Positions 1 to 5,756 of a stretch of 5,759 nt of DNA are shown here, one piece after another. The stretch lies in assembly GCA_905212515.1 (NCBI GenBank), contig CAJMEU010000166.1, forward strand, positions 1-5,759, in the 5' to 3' direction. How positions within the stretch are numbered: position 1 is the first letter of the stretch; every line of letters begins with the position of its first letter. Under the pieces are notes generated by a model, which did not search any database, was not told the origin of the DNA, and was given only the letters and a program-made list of their open reading frames with translations. The stretch comes from an uncultured Oscillospiraceae bacterium (GTDB lineage Bacteria > Bacillota > Clostridia > Oscillospirales > Ruminococcaceae). Position numbers and translations under genes: made by a program.

Positions 1-83
1 CCAAGCGGCGGGCCAACGCTCTTTGCTACTTTCTCAACGCTGAGAAAGTAGATTCTCGCCGTAAAAACAAGCGCAAAAATCAC
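1..83 (-). repeat. Left copy of a flanking inverted repeat
   Basis: Positions 1-52 are the exact reverse complement of 5705-5756. Homology continues inward with substitutions and one 1-nt gap to about position 83; both copies keep a CCGTAAAAA block and an AAAATCA block. The identical part therefore lies outermost and the diverged part faces the genes. No transposase is present, so this looks like a non-autonomous dispersed element (REP- or MITE-like) or a conserved intergenic terminator module. It is placed on the minus strand because the tail-to-hairpin direction points left here. Since the element reaches the window edge, its outer end is not defined. Confidence 0.9.
26..51. repeat. Perfect hairpin in left repeat
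   Basis: An 11-bp perfect stem, CTACTTTCTCA with TGAGAAAGTAG, encloses a 4-nt loop ACGC. It could form in RNA from either strand. No T-run follows it on either strand, so it is not a canonical intrinsic terminator, although a terminator or RNA-stabilising role remains possible. The loop and its flank repeat AACGCT, which also occurs just outside the stem at 15-20. Confidence 0.85.
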
Positions 84-164
84 TGCGCCTGGGCACCCGC
101 TCCGCCGCTCCCAAAAACGCAACCCAGGGCAAGCCGCCCACCCCAAGCCGTAAAAGCCAAAAAC

Positions 165-170
165 AGGAGG
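165..170 (+). promoter_or_regulatory. RBS of the IMP cyclohydrolase gene
   Basis: AGGAGG lies 7 nt before the ATG at 178 and is an ideal Shine-Dalgarno match, which fixes the start. The leader between the repeat and this site (84-164) shows no convincing -35/-10 pair and no recognisable purine riboswitch, so the promoter may lie left of the window or be of an unrecognised type. Confidence 0.85.
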
Positions 171-177
171 AAAAGCT

Positions 178-897
178 ATGGATCACCTGTCCCTGGCCGC
201 CGAACTGGCGGTCAACACCTACCCTGGCCGCGGCATCGTCCTCGGCCGCAGCGAGGACGGCAAACACGCCGTCATCGCCTATTTCATCATGGGCCGCAGC
301 GCCAACAGCCGCAACCGCGTGTTCACCGAAAAGGACGGCGGCATCATCACCCAGGCGGCCGACCCCGCCAAGCTGGAGGACCCCTCCCTCATCATCTACG
401 CGCCGGTACGCGTGTACGGCAATAAAACCATCGTCACCAACGGCGACCAGACGGACACCATCTTCGATTCCCTGTCCCACGGCGGCGGCTTCGCCAAAGC
501 CCTGCGCACCCGCACCTTCGAGCCGGATGACCCCAACTTCACCCCCCGCGTCAGCGGCATCGTGAAGGTGAAAAAAGGCGAAATGAGCTACAAGCTGTCC
601 ATTCTCAAAGCGGACAACGGCAACAAAAAAAGCGTCGAGCGCTTTTTCTTCGAGTATCCCCAGCCCGTCAAGGGCGAGGGCCGTTTCATCCACACCTACC
701 GCACCGACGGCAGCCCCATCCCCAGCTTCGAGGGCGAACCGGAGAAGGTGAAGCTCTCCGGCGACATCGACACCTTCACCACCATGGTGTGGAACAGCTT
801 GAACGAGGACAACAAGGTCAGCCTCTTTGTGCGCTATATCGACCTGAAAACCGAAAAGGTGCAGGACCGCATCGTCAACAAATACGAAAAAGTGTAA
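178..897 (+). CDS. purO: IMP cyclohydrolase, PurO family
   Basis: This 239-residue cytosolic enzyme probably catalyses the last step of de novo purine synthesis, closing FAICAR to IMP. It resembles the archaeal-type IMP cyclohydrolase (PurO) rather than the N-terminal domain of PurH. Visible family features are the YPGR segment at residues 15-18, the MGRS...NR segment at 38-47, VTNGDQTDTI at 86-95 (archaeal PurO has a very similar NG-x-x-TDTI stretch) and FTPRVSGI at 121-128. It is somewhat longer than the roughly 200-residue archaeal enzymes because of a C-terminal extension after about residue 175, a difference I believe is common in bacterial members. The start is set by AGGAGG 7 nt upstream; the stop is TAA. 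The next gene begins after 29 nt and encodes the preceding enzyme in the pathway, which supports the assignment. Catalysis is inferred from family resemblance. Confidence 0.9.
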   Translation: MDHLSLAAELAVNTYPGRGIVLGRSEDGKHAVIAYFIMGRSANSRNRVFTEKDGGIITQAADPAKLEDPSLIIYAPVRVYGNKTIVTNGDQTDTIFDSLSHGGGFAKALRTRTFEPDDPNFTPRVSGIVKVKKGEMSYKLSILKADNGNKKSVERFFFEYPQPVKGEGRFIHTYRTDGSPIPSFEGEPEKVKLSGDIDTFTTMVWNSLNEDNKVSLFVRYIDLKTEKVQDRIVNKYEKV

Positions 898-912
898 ACC
901 CGCAGGAAGAAA

Positions 913-919
913 AAGGAGG
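913..919 (+). promoter_or_regulatory. RBS of the AICAR formyltransferase gene
   Basis: AAGGAGG ends 7 nt before the ATG at 927. It decides the start: the same frame is open further upstream to an ATG at 789 inside the previous gene, but that one has no ribosome binding site and would add 46 residues that overlap purO and are unlike the family N-terminus. Confidence 0.85.
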
Positions 920-926
920 CTGCCCC

Positions 927-2099
927 ATGAAAGAACTGGAACTGAAATACGGCTGTAACCCCAACCAGAAGCCCGCCCGCATTTTTATGCGCGAGGGCGA
1001 GCTGCCCGTCACCGTGCTCAACGGCAAGCCGGGCTATATCAATTTCCTGGACGCGCTCAATTCCTGGCAGCTGGTGAAGGAGCTGAAAGAGGCCACGGGC
1101 CTGCCTGCGGCCGCGTCCTTCAAGCATGTGTCCCCGGCGGGCGCGGCCCTGGGCCTGCCCCTGACGGACGCCATGAAGAAAATGTACTTTGTGGAGGGCA
1201 TGGACCTGTCCCCCCTGGCCTGCGCCTACGCCCGCGCCCGCGGGGCGGACCGCATGTCCAGCTTCGGCGACTGGATCGCCCTCTCCGACACCTGCGACGA
1301 AAGCACGGCCAGGGTCATCCAGCATGAAGTCACCGACGGCATCATCGCCCCGGGCTATACCGAAGAGGCCCTGGCCATCCTGAAGAGCAAGCGCAAGGGC
1401 GGCTACAACGTGGTGCAGATCGACCCCGCCTACACCCCCGCGCCCGTGGAGACCAAGGACGTGTTCGGCATCACCTTCGAGCAGGGCCGCAACGAGGCGA
1501 AGTTCGACGGGCACACCTTCGACAACATCGTCACCCGTAACAAAACCCTGACGGACGAACAGAAGCGGGACCTGATCCTCTGCCTCATCACCCTGAAATA
1601 CACCCAATCGAACTCCGTGTGCTATGCCGAGGGCGGCCAGGTCATCGGCGTGGGCGCGGGCCAGCAAAGCCGCATCCACTGCACCCGCCTGGCGGGCAAC
1701 AAGGCCGATATCTGGCACCTGCGCCAGCACCCCAAGGCCCTGAGCCTGCCCTTCCGGGACGACGTGTCCCGCCCCAACCGGGACAACGCCATCGACGTGT
1801 ACATCTCCGAGGAATACGAGGACGTGATCGGCGAGGACGTGTGGGCCGACACCTTCACCGTCCGCCCCGAGCCCCTGACGGCGGCCGAGAAAAAACAGTG
1901 GCTGGCCCAATATAAGGACGTGTGCCTGGGTTCGGACGCCTTCTTCCCCTTCGGCGACAACATCGAGCGCGCGCGCCGCAGCGGCGTCTCGGCCATCGTC
2001 CAGCCCGGCGGCTCCATCCGGGACGGGCAGGTCATCGACACCTGCGACAAATACGGCATCGTCATGGCCTTCAACGGCCTGCGCCTGTTCCACCACTGA
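927..2099 (+). CDS. Stand-alone AICAR formyltransferase
   Basis: A 390-residue cytosolic enzyme that should transfer a formyl group from 10-formyltetrahydrofolate to AICAR, giving FAICAR. It matches the transformylase half of PurH but lacks the N-terminal MGS-like IMP cyclohydrolase domain; such single-domain versions of about 390 residues are known in clostridia. Landmarks: YGCNPNQKPA at residues 8-17, the catalytic Lys-His pair K66-H67 within SFKHVSPAGAA (equivalent to K266-H267 of human ATIC), SNSVCYA at 228-234 followed by GAGQQSRIHCTRLAG from 243, QPGGSIRD at 359-366, and the typical C-terminal RLFHH. All expected motifs are present, so it should be active. The missing cyclohydrolase function is supplied by the gene immediately upstream. 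The stop is TGA, followed after 24 nt by the membrane protein gene. Some annotations would label it purH, but it is only half of that protein. Confidence 0.95.
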   Translation: MKELELKYGCNPNQKPARIFMREGELPVTVLNGKPGYINFLDALNSWQLVKELKEATGLPAAASFKHVSPAGAALGLPLTDAMKKMYFVEGMDLSPLACAYARARGADRMSSFGDWIALSDTCDESTARVIQHEVTDGIIAPGYTEEALAILKSKRKGGYNVVQIDPAYTPAPVETKDVFGITFEQGRNEAKFDGHTFDNIVTRNKTLTDEQKRDLILCLITLKYTQSNSVCYAEGGQVIGVGAGQQSRIHCTRLAGNKADIWHLRQHPKALSLPFRDDVSRPNRDNAIDVYISEEYEDVIGEDVWADTFTVRPEPLTAAEKKQWLAQYKDVCLGSDAFFPFGDNIERARRSGVSAIVQPGGSIRDGQVIDTCDKYGIVMAFNGLRLFHH

Positions 2100-2109
2100 T
2101 CCCATTGTC

Positions 2110-2116
2110 AGGAGGG
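2110..2116 (+). promoter_or_regulatory. RBS of the membrane protein gene
   Basis: AGGAGGG ends 7 nt before the ATG at 2124. A second in-frame ATG at 2142 has no comparable site, so 2124 is preferred. The strong site argues that the gene was at least until recently translated as part of the cluster. Confidence 0.8.
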
Positions 2117-2123
2117 CCCGCCC

Positions 2124-3749
2124 ATGGCGGTCAGGCAAAAGATGAATAAGATCCTGCCCCGCGCCGTCCAGGGGCTGGGCACGTTTCTGGTGTGCCTGGC
2201 CCTGGTCCTGGCCGTGGGGCAGGGCGTGCGCCCGGGCGGGCTGCTGCTGTTTTTGTGTTACGCCCTGGCCGGCGTGTGGCTGCCCGGCCGTGTGCTGGCG
2301 GGCTTCACCGGCGCGCGGGCCGCGGGCCTTTTGCAGACGGCCAGCCTGGTGCTGGGCACGGGGCTGTTCGCCCTCACGGCGGCCCTGGCCTCCGCCACGG
2401 GCCTGCACGGCCTTGTGTGGGCCCTGCCGGCGCTGGGCCTGTTGGGCCTGGCCGCGCGCCGGCGGGACTTCCAAAGCCCCCGCGCCGGGGCCGCGCCCGA
2501 CGCCTGGGGCTGGAATTTGGCCTGGCAGGTGTTGTTTTCCCTCTGCCTGTTCGCCGGCGCGGCGCGCCTGGCCCGGCCCCTGGCCGTGGGCAGCGTGCTG
2601 CCGGACCAGGATTTTTTCTGGAACCTGGGCAACGTGCAGGCGTTTTTGCAGGGCTTCCCCCCGGCCGACCTGCGCTTTGCCGGCCACACCCTGACCTACC
2701 ACTGGCTGACGGAGCTGCTGGCCGCGAGCTTTGCCATGGCGGGCGTGCCCGCCTACGACGCGCTGGCCTTCTTCCTGCCGCCGGCCCTGCTGGCCGCGGT
2801 ATTGGCGGTCGTGCGGGAGCTGGGCCTTATCTGGTTCGGCGGCAGCGCCAAAAAGGCGGCCGCCCTGGTCGGGCTGCTGCTGTGCACCCAAAGCGCCGGT
2901 TTGTGGAAGAGCTTCGGCCGGCGGGACCCCTTTTGGAACCTGTCCCTGCGGCACCTTGCCACCAACGTGAACGGCTGGGCCACGGCCCTGTGGCTGCTGT
3001 GCGCGGTGCTGGCCTGCGCGGCGCTTTTGTGGCGCGGCACGGCCGGGGCCTGGGTGTACGGGTGCGGATTTTTGGCCTTCGGGCTGCTGGCGCTGGCCAA
3101 GGGCCCGGTGGCCGGCGTGGCCGCCCTGGCCCTGCTGTGCGCGGGCGCGCTGCGGCTTTTCTGCCAAAAGTGTTGCCGAGGCAACACGGAAAAAAAGCAA
3201 AACAAAGCGGATCTTCACGGTTTTTTATTCGGTTTTGGCTGTTTTTTGCTGTTTTTATTGGTGTATCAGGCGCTTTTTGCCGCTGGAACGGGCGCTTCGG
3301 TGGTGTTTTCGCCCACGGGAACGCTGGAAAAGTCCTGGTTGGGCAATTTTCTGCTGGCCGCGCAGGGGTTTGTGCCCCGGCCGGTGTTCCTGCTGCTGGA
3401 TCCCCTAAATTACCTGGCGCTGCTGGCGGCCTTTGCGCCGGCGGCGGCCCCGCTGGCACTGGCTGGCGCGGTGCGGGACGCAGCGCGCCTTTCCCGGGTG
3501 CCGGGGCCGCGCCTGGCGGCCACGGCGCTGGCGCTGGGCGGCTTTCTCGCCTTCTGCCTGTTTGACCACGAGGCCATGAGCCAGATGTACTTCGCCTTCG
3601 CCGCCCTGCCCGGCCTGTGCCTGCTGGCGGTGGAGAACGCGGGCTCCGCCTGGGCCTGGGCCAGGCGGGGCGGCCTTGCAAAGCGCCTGGCGGCGGGATT
3701 GGCCGCCGCGCTGGCGGCCGCGGGCCTGGCCACGGGCTGCTTTGCCTAG
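2124..3749 (+). CDS. Polytopic membrane protein, GT-C-like, N-terminal part
   Basis: A 541-residue, very hydrophobic integral membrane protein ending at the first of two in-frame TAG codons. Likely helices include about residues 15-33, 38-57, 68-92, 94-110 and 131-147, with more in 205-345, 368-385 and 430-541, roughly a dozen in all. Between early helices lies an acidic loop, DQDFFWNLG at 161-169, followed by GFPPADLRFAGHTLTYHW ending at residue 194. Acidic residues in the first large external loop and a YHW/YHY motif are typical of GT-C type lipid-linked-sugar glycosyltransferases and related uncharacterised membrane proteins, so a role in cell-envelope glycosylation is a reasonable inference; substrate and exact family are unknown. 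Residues 347-368 form a polar, probably cytoplasmic loop with a CxxCC cluster, encoded by an AT-rich patch. The frame resumes after the TAGs and supplies the usual C-terminal extracytoplasmic domain, so this piece alone looks truncated. Its place between purine genes is unexplained. Confidence 0.75.
   Translation: MAVRQKMNKILPRAVQGLGTFLVCLALVLAVGQGVRPGGLLLFLCYALAGVWLPGRVLAGFTGARAAGLLQTASLVLGTGLFALTAALASATGLHGLVWALPALGLLGLAARRRDFQSPRAGAAPDAWGWNLAWQVLFSLCLFAGAARLARPLAVGSVLPDQDFFWNLGNVQAFLQGFPPADLRFAGHTLTYHWLTELLAASFAMAGVPAYDALAFFLPPALLAAVLAVVRELGLIWFGGSAKKAAALVGLLLCTQSAGLWKSFGRRDPFWNLSLRHLATNVNGWATALWLLCAVLACAALLWRGTAGAWVYGCGFLAFGLLALAKGPVAGVAALALLCAGALRLFCQKCCRGNTEKKQNKADLHGFLFGFGCFLLFLLVYQALFAAGTGASVVFSPTGTLEKSWLGNFLLAAQGFVPRPVFLLLDPLNYLALLAAFAPAAAPLALAGAVRDAARLSRVPGPRLAATALALGGFLAFCLFDHEAMSQMYFAFAALPGLCLLAVENAGSAWAWARRGGLAKRLAAGLAAALAAAGLATGCFA
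3170..3187. repeat. Short palindrome inside the membrane protein gene
   Basis: GTGTTGC and GCAACAC form a 7-bp perfect stem around CGAG. On the minus strand the stem is followed by TTTT, giving a weak terminator-like look; on the plus strand it is followed by GG and an A-run. It lies in the polar loop of the encoded protein, at the left edge of an AT-rich stretch. Confidence 0.6.
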
Positions 3750-3767
3750 GCGGGCATCACGAACTAG
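3747..3767 (+). other. Two in-frame TAG codons, 18 nt apart
   Basis: TAG occurs at 3747-3749 and 3765-3767, both in the frame of the membrane protein started at 2124. The five codons between them read AGITN. Beyond the second TAG the frame is open for 158 codons to a TGA at 4242. No insertion or deletion is needed to join the halves, which would total 706 codons. Each TAG is preceded by C and followed by G (CTAGG). The other complete genes end in TAA, TGA and TGA, and this one would end in TGA, so TAG is not used as an undisputed terminator here. Nonsense mutation, amber readthrough or reassignment, and consensus error are all open. Confidence 0.9.
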
Positions 3768-3800
3768 GGCGTCGCCCTGCTGGCGGACCGCCCCGCCGCC

Positions 3801-4244
3801 GTGGCCGGCCAGGACTGGGACCTGCCCCTGACGGCCGGCGAGGAAGCGGCCATGGAGGAGTTGGCGGCGCTGCTGCCCGCGGACGCCTGGTTCGCGACCA
3901 ACCGCATCCACACGGGGCGGGCCTTAGAGGGGCTGTCCAACGTGTACACGGGCCTTTCGGGCCGCACCTGCTGGTTCGAGGGGTTCAAATACGCCATGTC
4001 CAACCTGGGCGTGGGTCTGCCGGAAGTGCTGGGCCGGCTGGACGCGGTGCAGCGGGCCTTTTCCGCCCTCACGGCCGCCCAGGCGCGGGCCGCCCTGCCG
4101 GAGGAGGTGCGGGCCCTTGTTTACAGCAAGGCGGCGGCCGCCGCCGGCCAGGACGTGCTGGAGGGCGCGCCGGCGGGCGAGGGCTTTCGGCAGCTGCCTG
4201 TTTTGTACGAAAACGACGACGTCGTGATCTATCAACTACGATGA
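3801..4244 (+). CDS. C-terminal domain of the interrupted membrane protein
   Basis: A soluble segment of 147 codons in the same frame as the membrane protein upstream; coding character resumes right after the second TAG at 3765. It contains WFATNRIHT around residues 589-597 of the joined protein, SGRTCWFEGFKYA at 612-624, and ends in an ENDDVVIYQLR strand. A short alpha/beta tail of this kind, with a (A/T)NR motif, an SGR...EG motif and a final IY, is what I recall closing large GT-C-like membrane proteins on the extracytoplasmic side. The GTG at 3801 lacks a ribosome binding site. An ATG at 3852 has a weak GAGGAAG 5 nt upstream and is the only plausible internal start; without the membrane part such a product would lack any export signal. 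It is best read as the tail of the broken gene. Its TGA (4242-4244) lies 17 nt before purD. Confidence 0.65.
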   Translation: MAGQDWDLPLTAGEEAAMEELAALLPADAWFATNRIHTGRALEGLSNVYTGLSGRTCWFEGFKYAMSNLGVGLPEVLGRLDAVQRAFSALTAAQARAALPEEVRALVYSKAAAAAGQDVLEGAPAGEGFRQLPVLYENDDVVIYQLR

Positions 4245-4247
4245 ACC

Positions 4248-4252
4248 GGAGG
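4248..4252 (+). promoter_or_regulatory. RBS of purD
   Basis: GGAGG lies 9 nt before the ATG at 4262. An earlier in-frame ATG at 4241, overlapping the preceding TGA as ATGA, has no ribosome binding site and would add seven residues before the canonical PurD start MKVLVIGSGGREH. Confidence 0.8.
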
Positions 4253-4261
4253 TTTATTTCC

Positions 4262-5545
4262 ATGAAAGTACTGGTGATTGGAAGCGGCGGGCGCGAGCAC
4301 GCCATCATCCGCAAGCTGAAGGAGAGCCCGAACGTGACGCAGCTGTACTGCGCGCCGGGCAACGGCGGCATTGCGGCGGACGCCGTGTGCGTGCCCCTCA
4401 AGGCCACGGACGTGGACGCCCTGGCGGCCTGGGCCGCCGAAAATGCCATGGACTACGTGGTGGTGGCCCCGGACGACCCCCTGGCCCTGGGCCTGGTGGA
4501 TCTGCTGGCGGAAAGGGGCATCCCGGCCTTCGGCCCCACAAAGGCCGCGGCCCGCATCGAGGCCAGCAAGGTGTTCAGCAAGGACCTGATGAAAAAATAC
4601 CACATCCCCACGGCCAAATACGAGGCCTTCAGCGACCCGGACGAGGCCCTGCGTTATATTCGGGCCGAGGGCAAGTACCCGGTGGTGGTGAAGGCCGACG
4701 GCCTGGCCCTGGGCAAGGGCGTACTGATCTGCCAAAACGAGGCCGAGGCCGCCAAGGCCCTGCGGGAGATTTTGCTGGACGGCAAGTTCGGAGCCTCCGG
4801 CAGCCGGGTGGTGGTGGAGGAGTTCTTGACCGGGCCGGAGGTGAGCGTGCTGAGCTTCACCGACGGCGAGGTGGTGAAGCCCATGGTGAGCAGCATGGAC
4901 CACAAGCGCGCCCTGGACGGCGACGCGGGCCTGAACACCGGCGGCATGGGCACTGTGGCCCCCAACCCCTATTACACCGAGGCCGTGGCACAGCTTTGCA
5001 TGGAGACCATTTTCAAGCCCACCATCGCGGCCATGAAGGCCGAGGGCTGCCCCTTCAAGGGCTGCCTTTACTTCGGCCTGATGCTGACGCCCGAGGGGCC
5101 CAAGGTGATCGAGTACAACTGCCGCTTCGGCGACCCGGAGACCCAGGTGGTGCTGCCCCTTTTGCAGAGCGACCTGCTGGAGGTGATGCGGGCCACCACC
5201 GATGGCACCCTGGCCGGCACCGAGGTGGCGTTCAGCGCCCAAAGCGCGGCCTGCGTCATTTTGGCCAGCGGCGGCTATCCCCAAAGCTATCAGACGGGCA
5301 AGCCCATCCAGGGCCTGCAGGGCGGGCAGCTGCCCGACGGCGGCGCCACCGTGTACCACGCGGGCACCAGGGCGGACGAGGACGGCACGCTGCTGACGGC
5401 CGGCGGCCGCGTGCTGGGCGTGACGGCGGTGGCGGACACCCTGCTGGGCGCGGTGAAGGCGGCCTATGCGGCGGCGGAGAACATCACCTTCGAGGGGATG
5501 CACAAGCGCGGGGATATTGGCCAGCGGGCGCTGGCGGCGAAGTGA
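4262..5545 (+). CDS. purD: Phosphoribosylamine-glycine ligase (GAR synthetase)
   Basis: A 427-residue cytosolic ATP-grasp ligase that joins glycine to 5-phosphoribosylamine with ATP hydrolysis, giving glycinamide ribonucleotide, the second committed step of purine synthesis. Length is normal for the family. Visible landmarks: the N-terminal GSGGREHA loop at residues 7-14; the ATP-grasp region from about 100, with KADGLALGKGV at 144-154; the DHKRALDGDAG segment leading to NTGGMG at 225-230; and the metal-binding EYNCRFGDPETQ at 284-295. The C-terminal domain carries the expected ASGGYP turn. The stretch usually seen as VGPExPL reads VAPDDPL at 68-74, which I take to be a clostridial variant rather than a defect. 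The stop is TGA. It is the last gene of the cluster and lies 17 nt after the tail of the membrane gene, so it is probably co-transcribed with the formyltransferase and cyclohydrolase. Confidence 0.97.
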   Translation: MKVLVIGSGGREHAIIRKLKESPNVTQLYCAPGNGGIAADAVCVPLKATDVDALAAWAAENAMDYVVVAPDDPLALGLVDLLAERGIPAFGPTKAAARIEASKVFSKDLMKKYHIPTAKYEAFSDPDEALRYIRAEGKYPVVVKADGLALGKGVLICQNEAEAAKALREILLDGKFGASGSRVVVEEFLTGPEVSVLSFTDGEVVKPMVSSMDHKRALDGDAGLNTGGMGTVAPNPYYTEAVAQLCMETIFKPTIAAMKAEGCPFKGCLYFGLMLTPEGPKVIEYNCRFGDPETQVVLPLLQSDLLEVMRATTDGTLAGTEVAFSAQSAACVILASGGYPQSYQTGKPIQGLQGGQLPDGGATVYHAGTRADEDGTLLTAGGRVLGVTAVADTLLGAVKAAYAAAENITFEGMHKRGDIGQRALAAK

Positions 5546-5672
5546 GGGAAGGCGTGCGCGGTGGTTTTATCGCCGATGGTTGAGGGCGGTTCCGGCTTTC
5601 CCGGTGCGCGGGGAAGCTGCGGGCCATACGCGGCGCGGTGCGCGGCAGTGGTGCCGGCGGCTGGGTGCGCGC

Positions 5673-5756
5673 TCTGATTTTACGTTTATTTTTACGGTGG
5701 GGTTTCTACTTTCTCAGCGTTGAGAAAGTAGCAAAGAGCGTTGGCCCGCCGCTTGG
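5673..5756 (+). repeat. Right copy of the flanking inverted repeat
   Basis: This is the inverted partner of the left-edge repeat: 5705-5756 is the exact reverse complement of 1-52. The gene-facing tail, 5673-5704, is recognisably similar but diverged, with mostly C/T and G/A differences and one missing base. It follows purD after about 127 nt in which I see no gene, promoter or T-tailed hairpin. Read rightward, the order is an AT-rich tail, a hairpin, then a GC-rich TTGGCCCGCCGCTTGGCC block in which TTGGCC occurs twice. Confidence 0.9.
5706..5731. repeat. Perfect hairpin in right repeat
   Basis: The same 11-bp stem as in the left copy, with loop GCGT in this orientation. Transcripts leaving purD would pass through it, so it could form the 3' end of the operon mRNA, but the downstream CAAAGAGCG is not a T-run. 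AGCGTTG occurs twice, across the loop and again 14 nt after it, so a competing fold is conceivable. Confidence 0.8.

Noticed and set aside
20..60. A promoter near TTGCTA and TAGATT in the left repeat
   Set aside because: The spacing is about 20 nt and neither hexamer is close to consensus; the similarity comes from the hairpin sequence.
53..177. A purine riboswitch or PurR-type operator in the leader
   Set aside because: I see no conserved purine-riboswitch junction elements and no convincing paired operator-like repeats in the leader, apart from the dispersed-repeat tail.
34..693. A 219-codon open frame on the minus strand opposite purO
   Set aside because: It has no ribosome binding site and low-complexity Ala/Gly/Val-rich composition, and it only stays open because purO has G/C at third positions. 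Its end is contributed by the repeat.
834..3218. A 794-codon open frame on the minus strand
   Set aside because: It lies opposite two well-supported genes; its product is rich in Gln, Gly, Arg and Ala with no recognisable domain, as expected from the antisense of GC-rich coding DNA.
2192..3565. A 457-codon plus-strand frame inside the membrane gene
   Set aside because: The product is Gly/Ala/Pro/Arg-rich without helices or motifs, and the competing frame has a strong RBS and a coherent membrane topology.
3741..3800. A frameshift or programmed slippage to explain the broken membrane gene
   Set aside because: Both halves are in the same frame and the only obstacles are the two TAG codons, so no shift is needed.
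3801..4244. An independent small gene downstream of the membrane gene
   Set aside because: It has no proper start with RBS (only a weak one at 3852) and no signal peptide, and its motifs fit the C-terminal domain of the protein directly upstream.
5546..5704. A canonical intrinsic terminator after purD
   Set aside because: T-rich stretches exist near 5677-5694, but no stable GC stem sits directly before them; the nearby hairpin at 5706 has no T-run after it.
5466..5723. An 85-codon plus-strand frame running from the end of purD into the right repeat
   Set aside because: It has no ribosome binding site, begins inside purD in another frame, and its tail is repeat sequence.
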